From Oscillospiraceae bacterium (GTDB lineage Bacteria > Bacillota > Clostridia > Oscillospirales > Oscillospiraceae): DNA of 32,881 bases. Under the pieces are notes generated by a model that worked only from the letters and a program-made list of their open reading frames with translations, ran no database searches and was not told the DNA's origin. The stretch spans positions 1 through 32,881 of the forward strand of contig JAAWQM010000033.1 in the NCBI GenBank assembly GCA_022800525.1, written 5' to 3'. Both the position numbers and the translations under genes were made by a program. Positions 7,700 to 15,916 of the stretch are shown piece by piece; position 1 is the stretch's first letter, and every line of letters begins with the position of its first letter.

Positions 7700-8521
7700 T
7701 CAGAGTGTATAGATCGCCATGACGGCGCCGAAGATGATGCTGGTGCAGATACAGATAATGCCCAGAATCCGGGACGCCGGGGTCTTGCCGAAGTTGTCCG
7801 ATTTCTTGGGGGCCATGGCGATGGCGATAGCGCCCATGATGATGCCGGCGATGGGCAGGAAGATGCCCACGATGATGCCGATAATAGCCAGGATTGTGGA
7901 GGTCTTGCCCGCGCTCTTGTTGGCCTGCCGCGCCATCTCGTCGTTGAGGGCCTGATTTTCCTCATTCACCTGGGCGGCCAGCCCGGTCATGAACTTGCCG
8001 AAGCGGGCGCATTCCTCCTCCTGGAGGATGTTGACAGGATAGAAGCGGCTCTCCCGCAGGTTCTCAGCGGAGGCCCATGCCTGGACGATCTGCTTGCCGT
8101 CCTTGTCGTAGAGAGTGAACTCCACGCGGGTGGTGGAGCCGTCCTTGGCGGTACGGATCTGAACCTCGGCCTTGCCCAGGTCATCCTTGGTGATCTCCAC
8201 AGGCTGGGCGGGCAGGATGCTGCCCTGCTGGAAATCCAGGGGGGCGATCCACAGCCGTTGGCTGTCATGGGCCAGCAGGTAGCGGTAGTAGGTTGTGCGG
8301 GTGGAGCGTCCATAATGCTGCACGTGCTCATAGTGGCCGTACAGGGCGCTCACGCCGTCTACGCCTGCGAATACCCGGGCGGCCACATCCTTCAGACGGG
8401 CCTTGTCCTCGCCGGACTCCGCTAGACTCTTGTTTTTCTTCTCTTTGAGCTGCATAAAAATGAAGATGACGACGCCGATTGCCGCGAGCGCAAGGATGCC
8501 ATAGAGTGTTTCTGGTTTCAT
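7700..8521 (-). CDS. Membrane protein of unknown function, three predicted membrane segments
   Basis: A 273-residue protein with a membrane segment at residues ~5-23, a soluble domain of ~170 residues, and two hydrophobic segments at the C-terminus: a glycine/isoleucine-rich I-I-G-I-I-V-G-I-F-L-P-I-A-G-I type, like DUF4190-class small membrane domains, and a final one. The start is the ATG at 8521, seven bases after AGAAGGAGAA; the frame continues 24 codons upstream to another ATG (8593) without a comparable site. The soluble part carries Y-Y-R-Y-L-L and beta-rich segments but no active-site motif. It is first in a two-gene unit with the downstream PH/GRAM-like protein. Confidence 0.82.
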   Translation of the reverse strand: MKPETLYGILALAAIGVVIFIFMQLKEKKNKSLAESGEDKARLKDVAARVFAGVDGVSALYGHYEHVQHYGRSTRTTYYRYLLAHDSQRLWIAPLDFQQGSILPAQPVEITKDDLGKAEVQIRTAKDGSTTRVEFTLYDKDGKQIVQAWASAENLRESRFYPVNILQEEECARFGKFMTGLAAQVNEENQALNDEMARQANKSAGKTSTILAIIGIIVGIFLPIAGIIMGAIAIAMAPKKSDNFGKTPASRILGIICICTSIIFGAVMAIYTL

Positions 8522-8594
8522 ACTGCGATTTCTCCTTCTGAAAAAAATATGTACGCCGGGCGGATAACCGCACAGCGCACATAAGTATGCCATA

Positions 8595-8629
8595 TTTCGG
8601 CAGGGAATTCAATGGGTGTTCTGCCGAAA
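8595..8629 (-). terminator. Possible weak terminator after queT
   Basis: Nine-base perfect arms (8595-8603 and 8621-8629) with a 17-base loop, 11 bases past the queT stop. No clear T-run follows on the minus strand, so it may pause or process rather than terminate. Confidence 0.4.
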
Positions 8630-8639
8630 AATCTTAATT

Positions 8640-9146
8640 TTATGCCAGCCGATGGGGCATGACTTTGGTCCTGTCCAGCAGTTCCAGCAACGGAATGCCC
8701 AGCACATAGCACACCAGCAGCTCCGCGCCGCCCACGGACACGGCGTTGAACAGGAACAAGCCGGGGAAGGCGGCGGTGAAGCCGGTCTCGGACCAGGCCA
8801 GCAGCGCGCCGACGATCAACGCGTTGCAGATAACGGGGGGCAGGGGGGCCAGCCATTTGTTTTTGCACCTGGCGGTGAGCAGTCCGGCGATGAGCGTGGC
8901 CAGGGAGCCGAAGATGAGGTCCGGCAGTCCATAGGGGCTGATGATGTTGGAGAGGATGCACCCGGCGAATAGCCCCCAGGTGGCGGTGGGACAGAGGAAG
9001 GGGAGTACGGTAAGGGCCTCGGCGAAGCGGCACTGGAAGATGCCGAAGGAGAGGCCGAAGATATTGCCGAAGTAGCAGAGGGTGACATAGAGCGCCCCTA
9101 CCAGCGCGGCGAAGGTGATCTGGCGGATGTCTGGCTTGGATTTCAT
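8640..9146 (-). CDS. queT: QueT family ECF transporter S component (queuosine precursor uptake)
   Basis: A 168-residue, highly hydrophobic protein with five to six membrane segments, the size of an ECF-transporter substrate-binding (S) subunit. It matches the QueT family: an R-Q-I-T-F-A-A-L-V-G-A-L-Y-V-T start, then F-R-F/R-F-A-E-A-L-T-V-L-P-F, and N-x-I-S-P-Y-G near the middle. QueT proteins import queuosine precursors such as preQ1 with the shared ECF module, not encoded here. The ATG at 9146 follows TGGAGG (9161-9156). That ribosome site can be sequestered by the leader hairpin loop described separately, the regulation expected for a preQ1 transporter. Confidence 0.9.
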   Translation of the reverse strand: MKSKPDIRQITFAALVGALYVTLCYFGNIFGLSFGIFQCRFAEALTVLPFLCPTATWGLFAGCILSNIISPYGLPDLIFGSLATLIAGLLTARCKNKWLAPLPPVICNALIVGALLAWSETGFTAAFPGLFLFNAVSVGGAELLVCYVLGIPLLELLDRTKVMPHRLA

Positions 9147-9271
9147 TTTGGTATACCTCCATTTTTTGTTTAGAGAACAGTCTGCTTCCGGGCCGCCAGC
9201 CTGGAAGAGCTGAACGAACGCGGGCGGCAGGTCCGCCTGTCCGCGCTTGGACTGGGTGTGGAAACCAGTCA
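9147..9271 (-). ncRNA. Candidate preQ1-sensing riboswitch (class III or II-like) of queT
   Basis: The leader begins at the predicted transcription start with a 6-bp hairpin GACTGG (9270-9265) / CCAGTC (9255-9250). Its loop starts TTTCCA, which can pair over six positions (two G-U) with the TGGAGG ribosome site (9161-9156). Between them is an extruded GC-rich hairpin (GGCGG/CCGCC inside CGCG/CGCG). A 5' hairpin whose loop pairs with the distant Shine-Dalgarno region around an inserted stem is the H-type pseudoknot plan of preQ1-II and preQ1-III; class III is known from Ruminococcaceae ahead of queT. Class assignment is from memory of architecture, not an alignment. Confidence 0.55.
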
Positions 9272-9277
9272 GGAGGC

Positions 9278-9306
9278 ATTATACCATAGGGGATAGGGAT
9301 TGTAAA
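9278..9306 (-). promoter_or_regulatory. Promoter of queT leader
   Basis: On the minus strand TTTACA (9306-9301), 17-bp spacer, TATAAT (9283-9278) with TGG just before it. The start point falls near 9271, immediately at the first leader hairpin. Confidence 0.82.
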
Positions 9307-9328
9307 TGCTTTTTTAACCCCTGCCAGG

Positions 9329-9410
9329 GAAATCAATTTTCAGAAAAACGATCTCCCAAGCCTCATCAGTCTGTGCTGTTTTTCGGTCCCTGCATCTGAA
9401 AACTGATTTC
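9329..9410. repeat. Long imperfect inverted repeat in the queT/transglutaminase gap
   Basis: Sixteen-base arms at 9329-9344 and 9395-9410 that differ at one position, around a 50-base centre. It lies between the end of the transglutaminase-like gene (9424) and the queT promoter, so it may end that transcript; no T-run is placed as in a standard terminator. Confidence 0.5.
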
Positions 9411-9423
9411 TTGATCCAAGGGG

Positions 9424-10071
9424 TTATTGACTTACGGTGTCCGCCGCCCGCTCCGGATAGAGGGAGCCATCGAAGGCGTAGTAGCTGCGTCCGGCTTTGG
9501 CGGTATAGTCCGCCGCCTCCTCATCGGTGAACATGAAGCTGACAAAGGGAGGCATCTTGCTGCTGCGGGGCGTGGCGTCAAAGTGATACCAGCCGTCGCC
9601 GCAGTTGATGAGGTTCCAATAATGGGAGGTGGGGCCGCCCATCCTGGTGACCTCCAGATTGTCGATGCCCACCGCCGTCAGCAGCGCCCTGGATACGGCG
9701 TAGTAGGTGAAGCAGTCCCCTTTGCGCCTGGTGAGTCCGGCATAGGCTTCGGCCTGCCAGTCGGACTTGTCGGATTCGCCGGTATAGCGGATGTTGTCAT
9801 GGGCAAAGTCAAAAATGGCCCGGGCCTTCTCCACGCTGGTCATGTCGTCGCGGATGATCTCCGCCACTGTGCTGGACACAGCCTCCGCCAGCCGTTCCTG
9901 GGAGAAGGCGGACGCCTCCGCGCTGATTTTGAACAAGCCGCAGAGTCCCAGGGTTATGAGCGCTATGGACAGCAGCATCACGCCGCCGGCGCGGGAGCGC
10001 CGGGTCCGTTTGCGGACGTGTTTGCCGGCGTACCTGCCGGGGGTATGTGCAAAGGCATTTCTTATGTACAT
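9424..10071 (-). CDS. Membrane-anchored transglutaminase-like protein
   Basis: A 215-residue protein with a very basic N-terminus, one membrane anchor (~residues 31-48) and an extracytoplasmic transglutaminase-like domain. The papain-like triad is visible: C120 in K-G-D-C-F-T-Y-Y, H150 in S-H-Y-W-N-L, and D165 in H-F-D-A-T-P. Such domains act as surface peptidases or protein cross-linking or peptide-processing enzymes; the substrate is unknown. The ATG at 10071 follows AGGAAGG. A -10 (TATAAT, 10110-10105 on the minus strand) lies upstream but no good -35. Not obviously linked in function to the divergent BlaI pair. Confidence 0.88.
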   Translation of the reverse strand: MYIRNAFAHTPGRYAGKHVRKRTRRSRAGGVMLLSIALITLGLCGLFKISAEASAFSQERLAEAVSSTVAEIIRDDMTSVEKARAIFDFAHDNIRYTGESDKSDWQAEAYAGLTRRKGDCFTYYAVSRALLTAVGIDNLEVTRMGGPTSHYWNLINCGDGWYHFDATPRSSKMPPFVSFMFTDEEAADYTAKAGRSYYAFDGSLYPERAADTVSQ

Positions 10072-10104
10072 CTCTATGACACCTTCCTAATTTAAGCTGC
10101 GCCC

Positions 10105-10110
10105 ATTATA
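10105..10110 (-). promoter_or_regulatory. Probable -10 element of the transglutaminase-like gene
   Basis: TATAAT on the minus strand 34 bases before the start codon. No convincing -35 at 16-18 bp; an imperfect duplication of CGGCATCAA lies just upstream (about 10140-10159). Confidence 0.45.
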
Positions 10111-10222
10111 GCCTTGCAGAAAATCAAAGAATCATCATAGCGGCATCAATCCGGCATCAAAATCAAAGCTGGCTGGTATGGGAGTATTTTCCAGAACCGG
10201 CTGCCGCCCCGCCTGAAAAAAC

Positions 10223-10251
10223 TTGACAATGTCATGTGATTGTGCTACAAT
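10223..10251 (+). promoter_or_regulatory. Promoter of the blaI-like/M56 operon
   Basis: TTGACA at 10223-10228, 17-bp spacer, TACAAT at 10246-10251 preceded by TGTGC. The start point is near 10258, inside the downstream operator half. Confidence 0.88.
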
Positions 10252-10267
10252 AAAAACATGACATTGT
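10226..10267 (+). promoter_or_regulatory. BlaI-type double operator
   Basis: ACAATGTCATGT (10226-10237) and its exact reverse complement (10256-10267), 18 bases apart, flank the -10. Each copy contains an ACA-N-TGT-like core, the pattern bound by BlaI/MecI dimers (TACANNTGTA). One copy covers the -35/spacer and the other the start point, so occupation would block transcription: autoregulation by the repressor encoded next. Confidence 0.82.
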
Positions 10268-10287
10268 AATGTAAAGGAGGCCGCGCT

Positions 10288-10668
10288 ATGAAGGAAAAGC
10301 TGACAAACACCGAATGGGAGGTCTGCGAGTGCCTGTGGGAGGAATCGCCGCTGACCATGACCCAGATCGCCAGCCGCCTGTCCGGGCGCACGGGCTGGAC
10401 CAGAAGCACCGGAGAAACCCTGGTGCGCCGGATGGCGGACAAGGGCCTGCTGCGCTGGGAGCAGGGACGGAAAGCCAAGCTCTTCTACCCCACTGTGGCC
10501 CGGGAGGACGCGGTGGTGCGGGAGACCAGGGGGTTTTTGCAGAAGGTCTTCGGCGGCAGCGTGGGGCTGCTGGTGAACACGATGGCGGAGCGCGAGGAGC
10601 TGAGCCGGGAGGAAATCGACCAGCTCTATGAGGCCCTGCGGAAGCTGGAGGACAAACGCCATGATTGA
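10288..10668 (+). CDS. BlaI/MecI/CopY family repressor
   Basis: A 126-residue winged-helix repressor of the BlaI/MecI family, normal length. Features: L-T-N-T-E-W-E-V-C-E-C-L-W start, recognition region W-T-R-S-T-G-E-T-L-V-R-R-M, wing G-L-L-R-W-E-Q-G-R-K-A-K-L-F-Y, and a C-terminal dimerisation helix bundle. It would bind the inverted operator pair around its own promoter and be inactivated by cleavage when the neighbouring M56 membrane protease is triggered. ATG after AAAGGAGG with normal spacing. Its last 8 bases overlap the next gene's start, indicating translational coupling. The inducer is unlikely to be simply a beta-lactam, since no beta-lactamase and no penicillin-binding sensor domain is present. 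Confidence 0.93.
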   Translation: MKEKLTNTEWEVCECLWEESPLTMTQIASRLSGRTGWTRSTGETLVRRMADKGLLRWEQGRKAKLFYPTVAREDAVVRETRGFLQKVFGGSVGLLVNTMAEREELSREEIDQLYEALRKLEDKRHD

Positions 10669-13600
10669 GTGGATCGTTACATCCTCCGCGTTGATTTTAC
10701 TGATCTTATTCCTGCGGGTTATTGTCAGGAACCGGGTGAGTCCCAGGCTGCGGTACGCGCTGTGGGGGCTGGCGCTGCTGCGGCTGGTAATCCCTGTGTC
10801 GCTGTGGGAAAGCCCGGCCAGCGTCATGACGCCTGTAGCGGCCCGGGAGGTCTATCAGGAGATCAAACGAGTCCCCCGCTATGTGCGGGAAACGCCGGAC
10901 GGCTGGCTGGAGATTGGGCATGAGAACGGGTGGACCTCCATCCCGCAGGAGCGGGTGGAGGCCGGGGAACCGGTCCAGTACGGCTGGCCCGAGCGGACAG
11001 AGGCCAGCGTGGAGGCCCTGCAAAGGCGGGTAAGCGTCCGGGACGCCTTTGTGTGGACGTGGCTGGCGGGAGCCGCCGCTGTGGGCGCGTTCCTGCTGAC
11101 TGTGAACCTGAAATTTTCCCGTGGCCTGAATAAAAAGCGCAGAACGGCAGGGAAATACCGGGGCCGCTGGGTGTTCGTCATGGACGGACTGGCGACGCCC
11201 TGCCTGTTCGGGCTGTTCCGCCCCGGCATCTACCTGACCCCGGAGGCCGCGGCGGATGAACGCGCACGGGAGTACATCCTGGCGCACGAATACACTCACT
11301 TCCGCCAGAGGGACCACGTGTGGGCCGCCCTGCGGGGCGTGTGCCTCGCCGTCCACTGGTACAACCCGCTGGTGTGGCTGGCGGCGTACCTGAGCCGCAG
11401 GGACTGCGAGCTGAGCTGCGATGAGGGCGCGGTGCGCCTGCTGGGGGAGGACCGCCGGGCGGACTATGGCCGGACGCTGGTGGGGCTGGCGGCCCGCAGA
11501 ACCACCCCCAGGGACCTTGCCTGCTGCGCCACCACCATGACCGGAGGCAAGTCCGCGCTGAAGGAACGGATCGCCCTGCTGGTGAAGCGGCCCAGGACCA
11601 CGGCGGCAATGGCGTGCCTTGTGGCGGCGGCCTGCGCGGTGTTCGCGGCCTGCACCTTCACCGGCGCGGCGGTGAAGGAACCAGATGCGGAGCCTCCCCG
11701 GACGGGGCCGGAGGAGCCAGCGGAGCCGTCCCAGCCTGATAACCGTGTGGTTCCCATGAGCCAGGAGGAGCTGGCCGCGATGGCCCAGCGTCCGCTGGAG
11801 GAGCTGCTGCGGGATGGGGAAGGCGTTTTGGACTTCAGGGTGAATTGGGTCAATGTCACGGAGTGGCGGTGCGATATGAACAGCGGTGACCATCATGCGG
11901 TATTTGGCGCGGAAATGATGGTGCGGGCCGATCTGGAGCACCAGGAACATTGGCTGGCTGGAAATGGAGTCTATGCCGGGGAGCTGGAAGATGATTTTTA
12001 CCGGAATTATGACGGATGGATCGTGTTCTGGTGGACGGGGTATCTGACCTGTGACGGGGTATCCGGGGAATGCTCCGTTTCCGGCCTGGGCGCCGGCGGG
12101 CGCCCCCTGGATCACATAGACGAGGACCTGGGCCTCCGTACTGAGGGACGGAATTACTGGTACTTCCACGCCCTGCCGGAGGACCTGCCCACTGAGCTGA
12201 TGGACCTGGACCGCCCGGCGGAGGACCAGGGCCAATGGCTGCTGCTGGCCCAGGCCCCGACAGTGGATGTGGCCCTTTACCGCAGCGCGGATGACGGCCA
12301 GCATGTCTATCTGCGTGTGACCAACATGAGCTTCCAACGGTTTGACCGGGACCTGAGCGGGATGGAGCTGCTGCCCACCCTGGACCTGTGGGACGGGGAC
12401 GCGGATATGACGGTACAGGTCCTCTACCGGCGGTACGAGGGGACCTATTTCAACGGTATGTCCAATGAGCCGGGCATTGTGGCTGAACAGGTAGTTTACG
12501 ATTGGAACGAGGCGGGGCGGTACTGGACCGAATGGACGGTCATGACCCAGCCCGGCCTGCGCCTGACGGAGGACCTCCCGGCATTGGCAGACCTGCCGGA
12601 CCGGCTGGTGATGCCCGGGACGCCGGAGGCGCAGGCGGACTTCTGGCTGATCGGGTCGCTGCCGGAGGACGGTATTTCCGCTTACTACGAGCAGTCCTCC
12701 GGCAGGTATTGGCTGCGCTATGGGGACGCGATCCAAGCGGTGGAGGGACTGACGGTCTGCCAGCCCCAGATGGCGCTGCCGGAGCTGCATTTCGACGACC
12801 TGGACGGGGACGGCGGGAAGGAGCTGATCGCGATTTCCTGCGTGGCCGCCGGGGCGGACGCTGCACAGGAGCATCTGAGCGTCTACGAATGGGATGGCGG
12901 GAGCTGGACGCTGGTCACAGTTACCCACGACCCAGCAGAGATTGCGGACAACTTCAACCGCAACCGGCTCTATCAGTTCTATGAGGACGGCACAGCCTAT
13001 ATCCGGTATGCCGGCGCTGAAACCGGCATCCTGCTGGACTTGTCCGGCCCATGGGAGCTCGGCTACTGGGATAGCGTTCCGGACATCTGTGTCCTCAACG
13101 AAATGCAGGCTAACTATCTCTATGAGGACGGACAGCTGATGCTGATCCTGGGCGGCGAGATCCTGGACACCGGAGGGCATTTCCTCCACGGGTACTGCTT
13201 TGAGCTCGGCTGCACCATTGAGTACGAGTACGGCGGCCTCTACAACTGGAGCCGTGAACTGCGCAGCGGCTACGCGGTGCGGCAGGACCCGCCGGAGCTG
13301 TCGGACGCCTACCGGACGATCCTGCAAAAGCTGCTGGCAATGTCCGATACCAATTATTCCAACGTTTACGCAGTCTGCGACGTAACCGGCAACGACGTGG
13401 ATGAGCTGATTGTAACTTGGATGCCAGAAGGAGGGATCTCCTCCTCTTGGGGCACGTCGATCTATAACGTCTATGGCCAAGAGGTGTTCCACGGATACGG
13501 GAATCTGACCTTCTACGACAACGGCGTCATTTCGGTGCCCTGGAGCCATAACCAGGGGCCGGCCTGCGCTGTCTGGCCCTATACGCTGTACCAATGCAAT

Positions 13601-13867
13601 AATGATTACTACGGCGCTGGCCTTATCGTCAGATACAAGGATCTGGGCAGTGCGCGGGCCAGGAGCAATGAGGTGGACGGGTTCGAGGCGGTGGCCTACG
13701 CCGACCTGGACGGGGACGGGATGGTCTACTATATCGGCGAGGACGCCTACACAGAGGAAAATCCCGTGGACAACGGCGTGTATGAGGCGTGGCTGGAGCA
13801 GTGCCTGGGCGATGCGAAGATTCTTCCCATACAGTATTTTCCCCTGACGGAGGAAGCCATTTCCTGA
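10661..13867 (+). CDS. BlaR1/MecR1-type M56 peptidase with a very large non-PBP ectodomain
   Basis: A 1068-residue membrane sensor protease. The N-terminal ~330 residues match M56 proteins: two membrane segments at the start, one at ~133-155, the L-x-T-P-C-L-F-G-L-x-P motif, the zinc site H-E-Y-T-H at 209-213 with C-E-L-S-C-D-E downstream, then a fourth membrane segment at ~313-335. After it come ~700 extracytoplasmic residues, far longer than the ~250-residue BlaR1 sensor. They lack a recognisable S-x-x-K/K-T-G penicillin-binding site. Instead there are aspartate-rich D-L-D-G-D-G loops at ~713 and ~1015 and a related D-V-T-G-N-D-V-D-E at ~906, like FG-GAP/VCBS or EF-hand-like calcium loops. 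ATG overlaps the repressor gene by 8 bases. Signal unknown. Confidence 0.9.
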   Translation: MIEWIVTSSALILLILFLRVIVRNRVSPRLRYALWGLALLRLVIPVSLWESPASVMTPVAAREVYQEIKRVPRYVRETPDGWLEIGHENGWTSIPQERVEAGEPVQYGWPERTEASVEALQRRVSVRDAFVWTWLAGAAAVGAFLLTVNLKFSRGLNKKRRTAGKYRGRWVFVMDGLATPCLFGLFRPGIYLTPEAAADERAREYILAHEYTHFRQRDHVWAALRGVCLAVHWYNPLVWLAAYLSRRDCELSCDEGAVRLLGEDRRADYGRTLVGLAARRTTPRDLACCATTMTGGKSALKERIALLVKRPRTTAAMACLVAAACAVFAACTFTGAAVKEPDAEPPRTGPEEPAEPSQPDNRVVPMSQEELAAMAQRPLEELLRDGEGVLDFRVNWVNVTEWRCDMNSGDHHAVFGAEMMVRADLEHQEHWLAGNGVYAGELEDDFYRNYDGWIVFWWTGYLTCDGVSGECSVSGLGAGGRPLDHIDEDLGLRTEGRNYWYFHALPEDLPTELMDLDRPAEDQGQWLLLAQAPTVDVALYRSADDGQHVYLRVTNMSFQRFDRDLSGMELLPTLDLWDGDADMTVQVLYRRYEGTYFNGMSNEPGIVAEQVVYDWNEAGRYWTEWTVMTQPGLRLTEDLPALADLPDRLVMPGTPEAQADFWLIGSLPEDGISAYYEQSSGRYWLRYGDAIQAVEGLTVCQPQMALPELHFDDLDGDGGKELIAISCVAAGADAAQEHLSVYEWDGGSWTLVTVTHDPAEIADNFNRNRLYQFYEDGTAYIRYAGAETGILLDLSGPWELGYWDSVPDICVLNEMQANYLYEDGQLMLILGGEILDTGGHFLHGYCFELGCTIEYEYGGLYNWSRELRSGYAVRQDPPELSDAYRTILQKLLAMSDTNYSNVYAVCDVTGNDVDELIVTWMPEGGISSSWGTSIYNVYGQEVFHGYGNLTFYDNGVISVPWSHNQGPACAVWPYTLYQCNNDYYGAGLIVRYKDLGSARARSNEVDGFEAVAYADLDGDGMVYYIGEDAYTEENPVDNGVYEAWLEQCLGDAKILPIQYFPLTEEAIS

Positions 13868-13880
13868 CCACGGGGGCGCA

Positions 13881-13910
13881 AAAGGAGCGGGGCCGCGGCC
13901 CCGCTCCTTT
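13881..13910. terminator. Probable bidirectional terminator between the M56 gene and ftsH
   Basis: Exact 30-base palindrome (15+15), very GC-rich in the middle, flanked by AAA/TTT. It lies between two converging genes; the T-tracts are short on both sides. Confidence 0.7.
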
Positions 13911-13924
13911 CCAATTCGTACTAT

Positions 13925-15751
13925 TCAGTCCTTTTTCTCCAAAATGTTCATAAATTCCTCTCCGGTGATGGTCTCCTTCTCGCACAGAAAGCGGCTCAGC
14001 TCATGGAGCTTGGCCTCGTTGCCCTTCAGCAGCTTCAGCGCCTTCTCGTGCTGGGCCTTCACCGTGTTCACCACCATCTGGTCGATCTTCGCGGAGGTCT
14101 CCGGGGCGCAGGCCAGGGAGGTGTCGCCGCCCATGTACTGGTTGGTGACGGTCTCCAGGGCCACCATGTCGAAGTCGTCCGTCATGCCGTACCTTGTGAC
14201 CATAGCCCGGGCCAGCTTGGTTGCCTTTTCAATATCGTTGGACGCGCCTGTGGTGATGGAGTGGAACACAATTTCCTCGGCGGCGCGGCCTCCGGTGAGG
14301 GTGGCGATCTGATTCTCCAGCTCCTCACGGCTCATGAGGTTCCGTTCCTCCTGTTCCACCTGCATGGTGTAGCCCAGCGCGCCGGAGGTGCGTGGGATAA
14401 TGGTGATCTTCGCCACCGGGGCGGAGTGGGTCTGCAACGCTGCCACCAGGGCGTGGCCGATCTCATGGTAGGAGACGATCATCCGCTCATGGTCGGACAA
14501 AATCTTGTTTTTCTTCTGATACCCGGCGATGACCACCTCAATGCTCTCCTGAAGGTCCTCCTGGGTGACGAACTTCCGTCCCTGGCGCACCGCCCGCAGG
14601 GCGGCTTCGTTGACCATGTTGGCCAGCTCCGCGCCGGAGGCCCCGGAGGCGGCCCGGGCGATGGCGTTGAAGTCCACATTCTCCGCCAGCTTCACCTTGG
14701 CGGCATGAACCTTCAGAATGGCCTCCCGGCCCTGGAGGTCGGGCAGCTCCACAGGCACCCGCCGGTCGAACCGTCCGGGCCGCAGCAGGGCGGGGTCCAG
14801 GGTCTCGGGCCGGTTGGTGGCGGCCAGGATGACCACGCCCTTGCTGCCCTCGAAGCCGTCCATCTCGGTCAGGAGCTGGTTCAGGGTCTGCTCCCGTTCG
14901 TCGTTGCTGCCGCCCATGCCGGTATCGCGCTTCTTACCGATGGTGTCGATCTCGTCGATGAAGACGATGCAGGGGGCCTTCTCATTGGCCTGCTTGAAGA
15001 GGTCGCGGACCTTGTTGGCTCCCATGCCTACGAACATCTCCACGAACTCCGAGCCGGAGATGGAGAAGAAGGGCACCTCCGCCTCTCCCGCCACGGCCTT
15101 GGCCAGCAGGGTCTTGCCGGTGCCCGGAGGGCCCACCAGCAGCACGCCCTTGGGCATCTTCGCGCCGATCTCCTGGTACTTCTGGGGGTTGTGGAGGAAG
15201 TCCACCACCTCCATCAGATTCTCCTTGGCCTCGTCCTCACCGGCTACGTCGGTGAACTTGATGCCGGTCTCGCTGGCAATGTAGACCTTGGCGCTGCTCT
15301 TGCCGAATTGCATGGCACTGCCCATAGGACCGCCGCCCATTCTCTTCATCAGCGCCCGGCTCATGAGCTGCCCGATGGCGATGAAGATGACGATGGGCAG
15401 GATGAAGGTCACAAGGAAGCTGAGGATGGGGTTCATCTCCTGGGGCTTCACCTCCGCGAACTGGCAGCCGCTTGCCCACAGGCGGTTCACCAGGTCGGGA
15501 TCGTTGAAGGTGATGGTGGAATACAGCCCCGGCTCCTCAGTGGTATCGGTGAAGTAAATGACGTCCTGCTCCACCTGGGCCACGGCGACCTCCTTGTTGT
15601 CCAGCATGGTGAGGAAGGTGCCGTAGTCCACCTGGACGACCTCCTGGCGCATGAGCCGGGGGAAGAGCAGGGTGTTGAGCAGGATCATGACGACCATGAC
15701 CATGAAGTAGTAGAATATCAGCGGCCTTTTCGGCTTTTCGATTTTTTGCAT
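13925..15751 (-). CDS. ftsH: ATP-dependent zinc metalloprotease FtsH
   Basis: A 608-residue membrane AAA+ protease that unfolds and degrades misassembled membrane and short-lived regulatory proteins. Two membrane segments (~11-30 and ~108-130) enclose an extracytoplasmic domain. The AAA module has Walker A G-P-P-G-T-G-K-T (207-214), the F-V-G pore loop, Walker B I-V-F-I-D-E-I-D (~262-269) and the second region of homology ending R-P-G-R-F-D-R. The zinc site is H-E-I-G-H at 429-433, where most FtsH proteins have H-E-A-G-H; the third ligand is probably the D of S-N-D-I-E. ATG follows GGAAGGAGAA. Slightly shorter than typical (~640-700) at the C-terminal tail. A promoter lies 16-bp spaced just upstream. 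Confidence 0.96.
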   Translation of the reverse strand: MQKIEKPKRPLIFYYFMVMVVMILLNTLLFPRLMRQEVVQVDYGTFLTMLDNKEVAVAQVEQDVIYFTDTTEEPGLYSTITFNDPDLVNRLWASGCQFAEVKPQEMNPILSFLVTFILPIVIFIAIGQLMSRALMKRMGGGPMGSAMQFGKSSAKVYIASETGIKFTDVAGEDEAKENLMEVVDFLHNPQKYQEIGAKMPKGVLLVGPPGTGKTLLAKAVAGEAEVPFFSISGSEFVEMFVGMGANKVRDLFKQANEKAPCIVFIDEIDTIGKKRDTGMGGSNDEREQTLNQLLTEMDGFEGSKGVVILAATNRPETLDPALLRPGRFDRRVPVELPDLQGREAILKVHAAKVKLAENVDFNAIARAASGASGAELANMVNEAALRAVRQGRKFVTQEDLQESIEVVIAGYQKKNKILSDHERMIVSYHEIGHALVAALQTHSAPVAKITIIPRTSGALGYTMQVEQEERNLMSREELENQIATLTGGRAAEEIVFHSITTGASNDIEKATKLARAMVTRYGMTDDFDMVALETVTNQYMGGDTSLACAPETSAKIDQMVVNTVKAQHEKALKLLKGNEAKLHELSRFLCEKETITGEEFMNILEKKD

Positions 15752-15792
15752 ATCAGAGTTCTCCTTCCAGAATCGGTTCGGTTACGAACATA

Positions 15793-15820
15793 ATTTTACA
15801 AAAACAGGCGGAGATGTCAA
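15793..15820 (-). promoter_or_regulatory. Promoter of ftsH
   Basis: On the minus strand TTGACA (15820-15815), 16-bp spacer, TAAAAT (15798-15793). The start point is about 35 bases before the ATG. Confidence 0.75.
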
Positions 15821-15916
15821 GAGCTATTTGTGAACAAAATGGAAAGTTTCTGATAACGCCGGAAGAAAGCCAAGGCGTACAGTTTTTCCTTCCGTTTTTC
15901 GGGCGCTGCAATACAG

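Noticed and set aside
9144-9271. Class I preQ1 riboswitch
   Set aside because: Class I is compact, with the A-rich tail directly after the first stem; here about 90 bases with an extra stem intervene.
10706-13594. 962-codon open frame antisense to the M56 gene
   Set aside because: No ribosome site and low-complexity G/P/R/Q/H-rich translation; a product of GC-rich codon bias opposite a clear gene.
10288-13867. Beta-lactam resistance operon
   Set aside because: Only the repressor/protease logic matches; no penicillin-binding sensor domain and no resistance gene is present.
14003-15793. 596-codon open frame antisense to ftsH
   Set aside because: FtsH is unmistakable; the antisense product is H/G/L/V-rich without domain features.
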